Below, one piece after another: positions 1 through 12,650 of a DNA stretch of 64,000 nucleotides. Made by a program: the position numbers and the translations under genes. The DNA is taken from the NCBI GenBank assembly GCA_947561585.1, contig CANNZV010000865.1, forward strand, positions 62,001-126,000, read 5' to 3'. This DNA is from Caprella mutica (taxonomy: Eukaryota; Arthropoda; Malacostraca; Amphipoda; Caprellidae). Every line of letters starts with the position of its first letter. Position 1 is the first letter of the stretch. The notes under the pieces are model-generated. The model saw only the letters and a program-made list of their open reading frames with translations. It was not told the DNA's origin and made no database searches.

Positions 1-702
1 TTATCCTTATATTTAATAGCTAAATATATAAAAAATGGTATAACTATATCCTTCTACTTTGGGTATAACTATTTCCTTTTTCTTGGAATTCACCAAAATT
101 AGTAAATTACATCTTGAATATTTCATCGTATGTTTAAAGTATAGTCCGTAAGTGTAGATCTTGTTACACATCCAATTTCAGCAGCTTTTCTGACAGATAA
201 ACATTTTTTGAATTCATCAGATGTTTTTTGAATACCTTCTTTATTACGGACTCTATCAGTTTTCCTTTTATAATGAAAAAGCATGAATACGATCGCCAAA
301 CTGTCAAATAAAGACACTAATATTAAAAGTTGCAACTGATCTTATAAACGAATGCTATGCCAATTTAAATAGTTCAGAATGTCCTTTATAATAAGAATTA
401 TTTCAATAAATTGTAATGGTGGACTGAATCGGATACAGAGGCAAGATTCGGATACCGTCCGAACCAACCTAAACAGAAGTGTCCGAACCATCTCAAATGA
501 CACTTTAAAATTAAAAACATCACCACTTTTCTAATTTCAATTGAATCACGAAAAATTACATCAATATTGAAGAAAACAGTATATTACAACTCGGGGGCGA
601 CACACTGCATCTCCGCACTGGATCTTTCAAATAGCTGACGGGTAACACCTCGCACACTTTCAGTTGCAATAAGAAGTAGTTCCAACAATTATAAACATGT
701 TT

Positions 703-930
703 AAACGAGTTGTCCATCTATCCCTCTCTCCGAATGCTCCTGGTTCTCCCGTACTGCACACTTCGTGACTTCATGATTTGGAAGTCAATGACCTGGCAGG
801 GGGGTATGGGGAGAATATCACGGAAACTGGAAATATATTCTATATATGTATTTCGGGGGGCGTGCCGCTCTCCAAGCCCCCCTGCCAGGTCATTAACAAA
901 AAACTAGCGGATACAACAAACTACAATACT
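703..930. repeat. Two facing fragments of the hAT-like repeat
   Basis: A piece reading inward at about 750-805 (ending in the tract gacctggcagggggg) faces a second piece at 853-930 (cggggggcgtgccg, then aggtcatta and ggatacaacaaactaca). The same sequence occurs inside the fuller copies at 8038-8511 and 11575-11955. I see no gene in positions 1-1060. Confidence 0.6.
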
Positions 931-1429
931 GTAACTTTATATCTATATTTTAATAATTAGTATTAATGTAGCGGAAATGGAACTTTATATTTATATTTTA
1001 ATAAATAGTATTAATGATATTGTTAACACAATTATTAACCTAACCTATCCTGACAATAGGGGTACCCAGCAAACATTGCAACGTCGGCCGTATGCTGGCG
1101 TGCATCGGTAACCTTATGGCAACGTCGTGCATCGGCAAATTGATTCATTTCGACATCGGCACAACGTCGGCTACACAACATACGGCCGTCAGATGGATAT
1201 TATTTGTCGGCAGGACGTCGTTCTTACAACAGTCGGCCGACAGACTAATATTATTAGTCGGCACGATGTCAATACCCAACAATCGGCCGCTTGATAGATA
1301 TCAAGTGTTGGCACGATGTTGGCAAAACAACTATAATTATACATGCAAATTAATATTAAGTATTTGTCGCTGCGATGTTGACAAAACAAATAACAGCCAC
1401 TTACTATGTAAAAAATGAATGTAAAAAAA

Positions 1430-4400
1430 TTGATGTAATTTTTTTTGTAAAAAATTATGTAAAAAAATTTATGTAAATTTTTTTTGGTAGCTAAAGAAAT
1501 ATTAATTTGAAAAAATTATGGTAAAAAAATTATGTAAAAAATGTAGGCCTATATCAAAAATGTATGTAAAAAATTATATAAAAAAAACTATGTACCTACA
1601 AAAATGTACCTAGGCCTATGTAAAAAAATATAAAATAGAGTTACATGTTGCGTTCCATTGTTTATTACTATCATTTATAAATCATATAAAGAGTTTTAAA
1701 TTATCCTAGTAATATTAAAAATAAAAATCATTGAATCAATAAAACCACAAAATGTAGGTATATTCATTTTAGTTACTCCTTACATAAATATTCTGTGCCA
1801 TATAAGTTCTTTTCGTTCATATTACGAACTTCTTCATAAAACATACATAAATTTTGCAAATTAATTTGCGCTTTAGATCTCCCAGACGTAGGTAGCTATA
1901 TCATAAACCATTTGCCGCACAGTGGATTATATATTATCCAGAACGTTCTTTTAAAAAGACCTTGATACCGATAATTTAAATATTCTTGGGAAACTCGACC
2001 TCAGATTTTATTCATTGATTAAAATTATCCAGTACAAATTTTGAGAAATACTTTGGTAACTGGATGAAATTATAATGCTATTATAGGTACCTAGAATTAG
2101 TTATCGTAAACTATACGAGCGTCGACATTATTGGAACAATGCGAGCAGAGCAATGTGGCGTCACTGCGTCAGTCCAACGAAACTCTAAATCTGTTATATA
2201 CCGCCAGTTAAATATTAAATAGGTACCATAAATTTGTTAACCAGACTAATTCTACTTCGTATGAGTTATAATTAGGTACCCATGCTATCGCAATATAAAA
2301 GAGTGGTAGGTAGTAGAGCCTAAGAGAATTTTCTACCTAACACAAATAGGTAAGTACGGTAAAGTACCTAGCCTACCTGGTACCAGGCTTTTCAATTTTA
2401 AAGTCTCCCATTAAGGTATTCCCATTAAGGTATAGGTACCTGTGTACCTACCTAGCATGTAGGCTATGACCGTTAGGTCTGACTTGGTATGTACTATGTA
2501 CTAGATATGCTATCCGTTATGCGAAATAGCATTTTATGAAGTGTCATGGTCATTGGCTGTCACCATGTCAGCCAAACTTACTCTGTTGATTGATAATATG
2601 ATATAATTTATAAAATATTAGGGCCTAATTATTAATTATCTAGAGGCTAGGTTGAAGTTTGAACCTTAAGCTTAAGGTAGGTTCCTGGTAGACACTAGAC
2701 ATTATTAGTGTTGCTGTAACCTAAACCTAGTGTTGATGAAGTCTTAGTCTTGTCTGTAATCTGTACTCGGTAGCTAAGCTAGGTGTAGGTACCTATTAGG
2801 CTATTTGGTGCACTGAACTGTGAACTCTTTACTATTCTAAGACTTTCTAAGATTAAAGAATCTGGAGAAAAGCTGCCATCAATTTTTCATAATTTTGGCT
2901 AATGACTAGTCCTCCAATATTTCCCATGTTTAAATTTTTGGTAATATAGGATTATTATTTATATATAGCATAAAGTCCTCTGACATGACAAGAAACTTTA
3001 TTTTGGAGAAAAAATTATGCAATATATGTGCCAAGAGCCCAAGAGTACCTTTTACAGTTTACTATATATTCCCATGTAGTAATTACTACCTTATTAATAA
3101 TAGTATATTCCATTAAATTTACTAACTACTTATTTTAGGAGAAAAAATGTTGGAAGTTGCAAGTGTTGGAAGATTACCAGACTCAGACTGTAGGAACTGG
3201 TAGCGTGTTCTCCAAGAAATCCTCTATTTTGGCTTCTGTTCTCAGTAAAATACATGTGAATATAGGAGGAAATTAAGGATTGTTTGCACAGAATATGTTA
3301 AAAATGTCCCATGTTCTGCAGACTGGGGCCAAGATTAGCCAAATTAAGGGAAAATGTTGGTAGCTTCTTTGCTGATTTTTGTATTTAATCCCCCCCCCAT
3401 CTTATAGAATAATAGAGGCTCTCAGGCTGGCAAACGCCAAAGTTCCAAACTGTAGGCCAATTGCCAATTTTGAGCTTATGCTTAACCTAAATCTCAAAGG
3501 ATTTCTGAAAATTTATATGGGATATGATCATTGATGGGAACATAGGAATTAATTCTAAATTTGAAACTAATTTGACATTAGTACCTGAGTTTATGATCCT
3601 TTGAAATCATGAAATGACTGACTGCATAAGATGGGTGATTGGTGAAGTTGTGAAATTTATCTGGAAAATAATGAGGCCTTGAATTGACCTTCTTCAATAT
3701 CTGGCGACAATTTTCCAATTAATTTCTATTTTTACATGTAATTATTGGAAGAGTATTTTGCAATTTTGGGTCATTTTGGCGAGAAATTTGAAATTTTTTG
3801 GAGAGAAATTGTCTGAAAAATTAAATATCTGGAGACTGACTGGGAAATGTAAGCCAAGTATTTGGATTCAACTAACTTATCCTGAAACATGGCCAAAAGT
3901 CAAAGGAGTTCAGTGCACCCAATACAGTGGGTGTCATCATGTCATGGACACCATCCACAGCCACAACTGTGTAAATTTCACAGTTCCATCAGCTTATCAG
4001 TGAAATTTTTCCCCTTTGAATATAATATTCTATAATTCTAGCAAAGTCTGTGGATATTCAGCTATTTATTTCTGTGTTACAATTAATTTTTACTGGTTAA
4101 CTTGGAGAACATTGGTGAATCAGCCATATTATAATTATTGAAATTATATATGTAGATTGTTTTATCTTTTTGTAAAGTCATTGGTTTTTTGTGCACCAAA
4201 ACAGACTGGGACACCAGCTTACAGCAACAATAGTAATAATGCCTACATTTAAGGCTTAACTTAATTATTAATAGTTAATATAGCCTATTATCAATCAACC
4301 AGAGTTTCAATGTCTGATTGCACTAGTTAGTCACCAAGGTTACTAATTAGTATATGTGACTGTATGATTAAATTCTTCACCATATATATTTCAATTTATA

Positions 4401-5090
4401 AAAAAATAGTCCAAAAAGATTGATGGCATGCATTATTTTTTTGCCTATAGTAAGTATTTCTTTAAGCACAACTCTGAAATCCTTGCTAATAATTAAGGCT
4501 ATTGTTAGCAAAGATTGTACTGCTAATTTTAGTAATATACCAGCTTGCAAAGTGTGTCAATGTCACCAAACATATATGGAAACGTTTTTTGAGGGGAAAT
4601 ATATCTTTGCAAGATCTTGAACTATTTTGTAATTTATTCCTATATTTACATGTAATTATTGCATGCGTTTTGGAGATATAGCTAGCTTGCTAACTATAGA
4701 TAAACAAATATAGTATCCACCAAATGACTAAAAAGGATTGAACCTATTTTGAAAACTGAATGAAGTTGATAATACATTTACATGCCAATAACAATGGACA
4801 GCATTGAAAGTGTGCAATTAATTGGGTGAAATGGAGATTATTTTATTTGGAAAATTCTATACATATTTAAACTCAAAATTTATAGAAATTGTTATGAAAT
4901 TAATTTTTCATGTAAATTTAAGAACGATTGTGAATATATATTTCATATAACTAGCTGCATGACTTCTTTCTCAAGCTTGCAAAGTTGTGATTATCTTCTT
5001 TTTGACAAATAGCTATAAGATGATTGTTGTTAAGTTTTGATGACTGTTCCATAATAACGACACCAACTATTTCCTTTATAGTTAGCTGCT
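1430..5090. other. AT-rich stretch without a recognisable gene
   Basis: There are runs of atgtaaaaaa-like sequence at 1410-1630 and only short ORFs without family resemblance. One 40-bp piece near 3205-3245 (core TTCTCCAAGAAATCCTC) recurs near 13250-13285, which points to an old dispersed repeat. No RNA gene was seen. Confidence 0.5.
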
Positions 5091-7500
5091 GATTACATCA
5101 AGCTGATGAGGTATGCAGGCATTCTTCCGCCACAAATCCCTCAAAGGAATAGCCATGGACTGCATGGTGTCTGTGAAGATTGGCAAGATGTACTTCAGTC
5201 TCTGTCTTCTAGGAGGAGGAGAGGCAGACCCTGTCTATGCTGCCTTCTACTCTGTGGATATCCCAATGCAGGTGTGTCTTCATCATTCACTTAACTCTAG
5301 ATAATGAATAACTGTTATTGGATAACTTGCATATAAAGCAATAATTTTTAATGTAAGAACCTTTAATAAATGTATTAACTCAAGAATTTGCGTAGTGCAT
5401 ACATTTAAAATCGTAGTCTGCGATGAAGGGCCATTATTTTTTAAAACTGATGGCCATTCATGGTAGAATAAAGAAAATTTGTTCACTATTCACGGTGGTT
5501 CTCTTACTCAGGAATCTACATTCACTACAGAGAAATTTTACTGTATTACATGCAAGGTTCACTTTGAATGTATCACATGTTCTTGTGAGTGATATGTAAG
5601 GTTGATCTTGAAAATATTTTCTATATTTAATTAAAATTTTGAATGATGTTATCAACTCCTAATATGAATTTTGGTTATTTGACAAGATACCCTTTTTTCC
5701 ATGGATATTTTTTTGGTCAATAATTTCTATGTCTTTTCAGCTTAAGTACGTCGTATGCTAAATGTGTGACGTCATCAATCTGGATCACCTGAAGGAAGAG
5801 CAGATCGAAATGTACGCTCACATTGCAGAGATTGAGCGCAACTGAGAGAAAATCTTTGAAATCTCCACTCAATAAGGAGGGAGAGATGCAACTCTAGAAC
5901 TCTGCCTGCAATCAGAAGCTCTGAGGAAAGAAGATTGAGAGTTTCTTAACAGGTAAATAAAGTGGTGCATTGCCTACATTAACGTGCTTTCGATAACCTT
6001 TATGCCCCTAGGAGATCTATCCTAAAGCTAGTTGTGGTGAATGGAAGAAAAGATGATAGCTCTAGCCTCTAAGTTTATGCTCTTTAACTAGAAGGTCTCT
6101 GATTTTGGGTTACATAGCCTTCATTTACTATCACCTCTTCATTTTCCTCTTGGATCCGTGAGTGCAGTCTCTGGTGCTTGTGAGCGTCATATTACTTGGT
6201 AAGTGACTGTATTCACAGAGTAGCTTTTCTGCATTCATGAGCATGTTATTGACGGTGGTACATGATTTTGCTCGTGTAGCCAGTCCTTTCTGACTGCTTT
6301 TTTCAGTCCCTTGTACTTATTTCCTTTTGACGTCAGTGATATGACCAGAAATGGTCGGAGCAGACGTTAAATCCCTACCAATTTTCAATTTTTTATAAAT
6401 TATTTATCACTTGTAACCTCTAACGCTATATTTGAATAAATATTATACTTATAGTCTATAATATGCTAGTTACATCAATAGCTTTTATTAATTTTTTTGT
6501 ATAGCTATGCGAGGTATATTACACTACTTCTGCAATAATTTATCCATCATTATTGTTTCATCCATCATTATTGTTTCATCCATCAGGCAAACTTTCCTGA
6601 TTTCATATCACTGAAGACGCTGAAGAAAAATTCAAAGTCTTGATCTATGATGAGAAAGACAGGAACAATGTTGCTTCTATGATATTCATGAATGGACCGA
6701 GACAGAACAGGTGAGAACAGTGATAGTTGAGCTTCTGGTCTTTACAGTAATGCAATTGGCAGATCTTATTTATAAGAGAACCATGATTTTTTAGATGCAA
6801 TTAATTAATTATTTATAAGGGATTTGCTTATATCTTATTCATGAATTTGTTTAAAATTCTCCATCTCATTTCTCTTCCTTATCATATCAGACTCTGACTT
6901 CAGGGAGTTGACTCTGAAGATCACCAACTGTGTGAATGCAATAACTGACAAGAGCATGAGGAGAACTATTCAGAGGGAAAGCAGACCTAAGAGGCACGAG
7001 AGAATCACTACTGACAAGAGGTAAGTAAATACAAGAGTGATAGATGGCGCTACTATTGCTGTTTCGATTCTTTCCTTAAATTGAATGTGCTTAACGGACG
7101 ATTGAAAATTGTCATTGTTCTTTAGAAATTTTTACATATCTGCAAAAATGACTTCGGTACCAAATTTTAATCCTATACAATTTTATTCTTTCCCGTAGGA
7201 CTAAATTCGAAAATGAACCTTTGAGGTCCATGCAAAGAAGCAGCATACAGGTCAGGGCCGTCAGACTGTTTCAAGGGTTAGATCTGCTTCCCTAGCACCC
7301 AAATACTTACGAAGCTGGCATTGTTCATCCTTAGTGAAGGGCCAAGTTGAAGGCTTTGGTGGAGAAGGCCCTCATGGCAGAGCAAGCTAAGGTCATGTGA
7401 CTGAAAGTGACAGGCATGTCTATACTCTGATGCCCAAGCATTTGTTTCGTTGAAAGAATGGCATTGACACGAAACATAAGTGATTAATGTGTGGAATAAA
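5091..7500 (+). pseudogene. Decayed multi-exon gene, family not recognised
   Basis: Five blocks look like exons of one gene with good splice borders: 5083-5271 (donor CAG|gtgtgt), 5741-5951 (cttttcag / AACAG|gtaaat), 6588-6711 (ccatcag / AACAG|gtgaga), 6891-7020 (tatcag / AAGAG|gtaagt) and 7200 onward (ccgtag), with AATAAA near 7496. Readable peptides include NLDHLKEEQIEMYAHIAEIE, KFKVLIYDEKDRNNVASMIF and SDFRELTLKITNCVNAITDK. The first block needs a frameshift after YIKLMRYAG. The second block has in-frame stops after VVC, IERN, ISTQ and RKED, and the last block has several. Only the 6891-7020 block is fully open. I do not recognise the family. It lies wholly inside the 1061-7903 element, so it may be a captured gene. 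An intron holds a short repeat at 6050-6385. Confidence 0.45.
6050..6385 (+). repeat. SINE-like dispersed repeat (family S), short copy
   Basis: It shares successive blocks with copies at 20255-21160, 36990-37250, 40020-40900 (-) and 59640-59850 (-): tttactatcacctcttcatt, a gtgagtgcag block, tggtaagtgactg, then ctttctgact and cagacgttaaa at the end. It has one copy of the segment that is expanded into tandem arrays in two of the other copies. The noncoding, multi-copy, fixed-end pattern fits a short retroposon, but no clear tRNA-like A and B boxes were confirmed. Confidence 0.55.
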
Positions 7501-8037
7501 TTTAAAAGACATCTGCTGTATTATTTCATTTGTCTTTCCTTTATAAATTTCAGAAGTTATGATACATAATGGAACATTATCCAATAGGTAGTTATAATTT
7601 GTAATATTCCAAATTTAGGCAATTTTATTTTCGAAATCTTGATGCAACTACTAGCCGCCATCTAAAAGATCCTGGCAAACATCGTTGTACCGATACTAGC
7701 CATCATCTAAATGATGACTACACTCCGACGCTTTGCCGCTCGTTGCCGACATTGGCCTGGTTGCACGGGTACGTTAACCCAGCGTCTTGCCGACGTCTTT
7801 TAGTGCATGCACGATGGTAAACCAATGTCGGCCGATGCTGGCTAAGGTCGGATGCCTGCATCATTTAGACATTGGCTAGATGTACCACTGTTTGCTGGGT
7901 ACCTGATCCTCAGTTGGGTGTGTTTTAAAATATTGGGGTGCCAGATCTTCAGTAGATCCCTGTAGGCTACACTTCACTACTTTCATGTTTACTTTTTTAA
8001 GGGACGTTTACACGGGCACACGAGTGTTCCACTGCTG

Positions 8038-8511
8038 GGTGTAGGTGTCATAACCCCCCTCCCTCCGGTCAAGAGCCTCTCGGTCATGAGCCCCTCCCTG
8101 ACATGGTCAAGAGCCCCCCCCCCCTATTTTTTAATCCTTATTTACCTATATTATTTAATCCTTATTGACACTTTTGTAGTTCATTACTGTTTAAATATAA
8201 AATATCTGTATATCGGGGGGCGTGCCGCTCCCCGAACCCCCCTGTCAGGTCATTAAACAATCATGAAGTGTGCAGTACAACAAACTAGAGGATACAACAA
8301 ACTACATTAGCAACTCTCAGTTATTTCTATCTAATTAATAGTTCTTCATTTGTTTAAATAGGTAAATAAGGATTAAAAACAGGGAGGGGGGCTCGTGACC
8401 GAGGGGGGTTATGACCTAGGGGGGCTCATGACCGGAGTGGCTCATGACCGGGGGGGGGGGGAGGGCTCTTGACCGGGGGGGGGGGAAGGAGGGGATCTTG
8501 ACCGTACCTCG
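8038..8511. mobile_element. hAT-like nonautonomous element with possible 8-9 bp target duplication
   Basis: The 9-mer CCACTGCTG flanks both sides (8029-8037 and 8512-8520). Inside are long inverted arms: ggtcaagagcc with C-runs, then taatccttatttacct on the left, mirrored on the right by aggtaaataaggatta, G-runs and ggctcttgaccg. The centre carries the block found elsewhere as fragments (cggggggcgtgccgctcccc ... caacaaactaca). The size of about 470 bp and lack of coding capacity fit a MITE. An 8-bp duplication is typical of hAT elements and a 9-bp one of Mutator-like elements; the data do not separate these. Confidence 0.6.
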
Positions 8512-8900
8512 CCACTGCTGTGTGTGCTCAAATCGCTTCGCGAACGCACTGTGTGGCTTTGTTTTGACGACGTCAGGAAACATATATATAAAGCTAATTG
8601 ATTAAAACAATAAAAAATCGGCTTGGAGGGGACCCTTCACGACCGGAATTAATTTTCAAAAAGTTTAACCATTTTTTATATGTATCATGGCTACTGATTA
8701 TGCTGATTTTCAGTTATTTTAGTATTGCATCAATATATGTACATAGACAAATACATTTAAAATTTTCACCATTTCTTGTAAAAAAAAAGTAGACAAGCGT
8801 ACAATGGTATTTTTATAAAAATAGTTACTTAAGTAGTTTTTGAGATATATCAATTCAAACTTGGGTTCGGGTTTTTTGACCACCATGTGTATGCCATAAA

Positions 8901-9920
8901 TAGAGGGTGACCCACAAAAAAAGGTGTACCCGGCTTCAATTAATATATATATTATAATAATGAATTCATAAAAATAGAAGTTCAAGTGAAACTAAAAATT
9001 ATATTTTTACATGCATTCCATTTCTAGCACCGTCATTGCTTAGAGGTCCTATCCAGGCTCCGGGGAAAAAATGAGTTTATAACATAATATTATAGAACTA
9101 AGGTCTAGAATCATTATTCTGCAAACCGCATACAATTCGGTTCAGTGCATATATTTTATAATTTATTTTTAAAGTTTTTTAATACTCTGTGAGAAACAAT
9201 TGAGCGAATCACTAATCTGATGCTGAAGAAGAAGATTATACGTACACTCTTTGTTTTATTACGAATTTGAATTTAATAAACAAACCATGCGTTTTCGGCG
9301 TTTATTTTAGATATTAATTGTTTCCTAAAGTATATAAACGTTTCTATTATAATTTCCTTCAATTTTATACCTTTACACGAATATTAAATGGATTTATTAA
9401 ACCTAATACCTAGTTGACAATAAGAACAAATGGTGTACATTCTTTTTCTTCAGGCTGAAAATTTCTTAAATTAGTAAGTCGGAAGTAAAATAGGTTTTGT
9501 AGAGTTTTGATTATAGAAATCTTTAAAAGCATCTAAAATAAAAAATATGCTACCAAATTCGATGCAGTTTGCAGCAAAATGATAAGAAATGTTAGACTCG
9601 TTGAATAAGGCAATAACAATATTTGCTTGGAGGGGACCTTTAAGATTGTACGTGTGCAACGCCAAAGATCACCATTCACTTAAAATTAATATAGTTATTT
9701 AATTCCCTCTAACAGTATAGGAATATGACGGTTGTAGAATGGATACATGTAGAGCTATCAAATTTTGAATTTAACTTGAACTCTATTTTTGATCTACTTA
9801 TAATTTATAAATACAAGGACACCAAATAAATAAATGAATAAACACACGAGGGAAATTATTAGTATAGAAATTGTTATATTTATTCAAAGTAGGGTACACT
9901 ATTTTGTGGGTCACCCTGTA
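8901..9920. mobile_element. Mariner-like nonautonomous element
   Basis: The left end AGAGGGTGACCCACAAAA and right end TTTTGTGGGTCACCCTGT are imperfect inverted copies of about 28 bp that continue into ggtgtaccc / gggtacact, each flanked by TA. Such ends and the TA flank suit the Tc1/mariner superfamily. The 1.0-kb interior is AT-rich with no recognisable DDE transposase, so it is a deleted or internally replaced copy. Confidence 0.55.
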
Positions 9921-10315
9921 TATCCATGGTGATAATATATTTAAAGCAATTCTCTCAGATATTGCAGTATTTTATCAACCAACATAATTGTAAAAAGTCA
10001 GGATTTTATAAATTTCTTTAAAATATTTGCTTCATTAAAATCGGTATACACGAAACATGGAAAAAATATATATATGACTCATTAAAATAGAAGATGCGGG
10101 AGATATCAGGAAAGTACTATTATGATATGTGCTAATTTTAATTAATTTTTAAATTTCATGAATTTTCTTGACTGTGACGTGATAGTCACATTCGTCACTA
10201 GGCTCCACACATTCAATTTATCACAGTATAGTCCTTCATTTATGTGACTAATTCGTCACACACGGTCGTAAAGGGTTAATGAATTTTAAAATTATTTCAT
10301 TAAACGTTTTTCATG

Positions 10316-10725
10316 CAGGGATTGTTGCGATTATCGCTCAACAATGATCGCCCAAGCAATTATCCCTGGTTGACAATTTTGCATGCAGCGATGACGTCAG
10401 TGTTATTAATTTATTTCATTAGAAATTTACTTTATGAAAGATAAAACACAACTAAATTAAGTGAATGAAAGTCTTTTATTCACAATAATGTATCCATGAT
10501 ATACACATCATCTCAATTGTAATCTGTAGCGACTGCGATTATATTCACTACATAGCCGTGCGGCTGGATATTTGGAGTCAGCGATGATCGCTCGCGACAG
10601 CAGCTAGCGATAATCGCTCGTTGCAAATCAGTTTATATGAATACATTGAACTAGTGCTCAGCAATTATCGCTGAGCGATTATTGTTGATCGCTGAGCGAT
10701 GATTGCAACAATCGCTGCATCGATA
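10316..10725. repeat. Foldback element rich in CGATNATCGC motifs
   Basis: The left arm TGCAGGGATTGTTGCGATTA pairs with the reverse complement of the right arm ending in GCAACAATCGCTGCA (10707-10723). The interior repeats tatcgctc / gagcgat motifs. A related fragment with the same motif lies at about 11055-11185. There is no coding sequence. Confidence 0.5.
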
Positions 10726-10803
10726 GCCGCAACCCGATCGATCGACATCACAGATCGGCCAGAATCGCAGGACACACTTACATATATAGGTAGGTAAATA
10801 ATA

Positions 10804-10998
10804 CATTGATTATTACTAATTAGATTTGTTAGCAATAGCGTTAAGTTTAGCTACATAGACGTATCATCTAGGTATGTTGCCATGACATATATTCTAATCC
10901 ATTGATTATTACTAATTAGATATGTTAGCACTAGCGGTAAGTTTAGCTACATAGACGGATCATCTAGGTATGTTGCCATGACATATATTCTAATCCAT
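10804..10998. repeat. 96-bp direct duplication
   Basis: Two head-to-tail copies starting cattgattattactaatta (10804 and 10900) differ at only a few bases. The duplication looks recent, and no gene is present. Confidence 0.6.
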
Positions 10999-11574
10999 GG
11001 TATTGATTTCTGACAAATTGTTGGAGTTTCTGTTAGGAAGTAGGTACGTTTTGGATGGAACGATTGTTGCGATCATCGCTCAACGATAATCGTTTAACGA
11101 TAATCGTTTAGCACAAGCTAGTTCAATGTACATACTGTACTCCTATTGGGCTGTTTTAAAATAAGGTGATTATCGCTACAATCACGGCGTTCAAAACGTA
11201 CCTTTATGGATGTTCAGACATGTTCATCAAAGGCAAATTTTTTAGGTTATGTTCAGGATCCTGGTAATATGTTCAGTCCGTTAAAACTGAACATAATACA
11301 ACATTCAAAAGTAATTATTTAGGTATATACCTTGTTCATAATACTTGTGAAAATCTATAAGTTAGTTTGATATAGGTATAATGCACAAACTGAAAAAATA
11401 TAGGTGCCTACATTTGTACCTACATTTTTTCAGTTTGTGCATATATTGGTATCCATGATGCATTGCATATAAGGAAACATGATATCAATAGTTTGATATC
11501 GTGTAGCCTAAGTATAGTCTACCTACCTAATAATAATTATTTTATTTTAATTGGTACATATACCTACATAATAT

Positions 11575-11955
11575 GCCCCCTTATTTTTAATCCTTATTTA
11601 CCTATATTTTTTAATCCTTACTGACACTTTTGTAGTTCAATACTGATTAAACATAAAATATATGTATATCGGGGGGCGTGCCACTCCCCAACCTCCCTGC
11701 CAGGTCATTAAACAATCATGAAGTGTGCAGTACAACAAACTAGCAGACACAACAAACTAGCAGATACAACAAACTACATTACTAACATTAGCAACTCTCA
11801 GTTATTTCTATCTAAGTATTACTTCATTTATTTAACTAGGTAAATAAGGATTAAAAAAACAGGGAGGGGGGAGGCTTATGACCTAGGGGGATGGGCTCAT
11901 GACCGGAGGGGGAGGGGGCTCGTGAATGGGGGGGCTCTTGACCGTACCCCGTACC
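11575..11955. mobile_element. Second hAT-like element copy, left end shortened
   Basis: It matches the 8038-8511 element: taatccttatttacct near 11589, the cggggggcgtgcc block near 11671, aggtaaataaggatta near 11839, then G-runs with ggctcttgaccgtacc. The left G/C-run arm is missing. No target duplication was found. Confidence 0.55.
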
Positions 11956-12025
11956 TGCAACGTATCTAATGATATTATGAATTTATGTCACGCGTGTTTG
12001 AGTGAGTGATCTGCAATATAGACCG

Positions 12026-12650
12026 ATATTGCTGCGCGCGATCTACTGATCAATAGTTTGCGTAGCCATCGATCGATAGCGCAATTACATCGATCGATTT
12101 CTTCGCGTTCGAATCATATAAGTTTTTTAGTTTGTATATCTAATTGTGACATTTTATCACGGATATCAATCGATAGCGCAACCATCTATCGATTTCTGCG
12201 CGTTCGAATGATACTATGTATTTTCTTAGTTTATGCATTTAATTAATTGTTTTGTTTTAATGGAAGAATATTGTCTTTTTAAACAATTTTTTTTTATATT
12301 TAATAACGCAAACATCAATAGATTGTTGAGCGTTTGAATGATATGGATTTTCTTAGTTTATGCATCTAATTGTTACATTTAATAGGGCAACTATCAATCA
12401 ATTGTTGCGCATTGAATGATTTGGATTTTGTTATTTTATGCATCTAATGACTGATGGTCTCTCTATTAAATGTAACAATTAATTATATGCATAAACTAAG
12501 AACGCGCAATATAAAAAAATTGCTTAAAAAGATTATGTTTTTCCATTAGAAACAAAATAACTAATTAAATGCATAAACTAAGAAAATTCGTATCATTCGA
12601 AAGCGCAGCAATCGATCGATGGCCGCGCAAACTATTGATCAGTAGAGCAC
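12026..12650. repeat. Foldback element with ATCGATCGAT arms
   Basis: The left arm (gatctactgatcaatagttt then gccatcgatcgatagcgc) is mirrored by the right arm near 12598-12650. The inner parts also pair: cttagtttatgcatttaatt near 12226 with its complement near 12568. Overall it is a 0.6-kb imperfect palindrome without coding capacity. A partial end of the gaagatg-type inverted-repeat family follows at about 12668-12722. Confidence 0.5.

Larger units (their letters stand above)
1061..7903. mobile_element. 6.84-kb element with 15-bp terminal inverted repeats
   Basis: The left end GGTACCCAGCAAACA (1061-1075) is matched by its exact reverse complement at 7889-7903. Both ends are followed inward by about 250-300 bp rich in degenerate CGTCGGC / GACATCGGC motifs (about 1080-1380 and 7640-7880), the kind of subterminal repeats that transposases bind. 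If the termini are read as CCCAGCAAACA, the flanks give a TA duplication; no longer duplication is seen. Between them lie AT-rich DNA without long ORFs (about 1430-5090) and the decayed spliced gene at 5091-7500. No transposase was recognised, so the superfamily is open. The two ends could also belong to two separate small elements of one family rather than to one 6.8-kb unit. Confidence 0.5.

Noticed and set aside
1092..1418. 108-residue open frame near the left end of the 6.8-kb element
   Set aside because: It is produced by the CGTCGGC subterminal repeats, and the opposite strand is also open.
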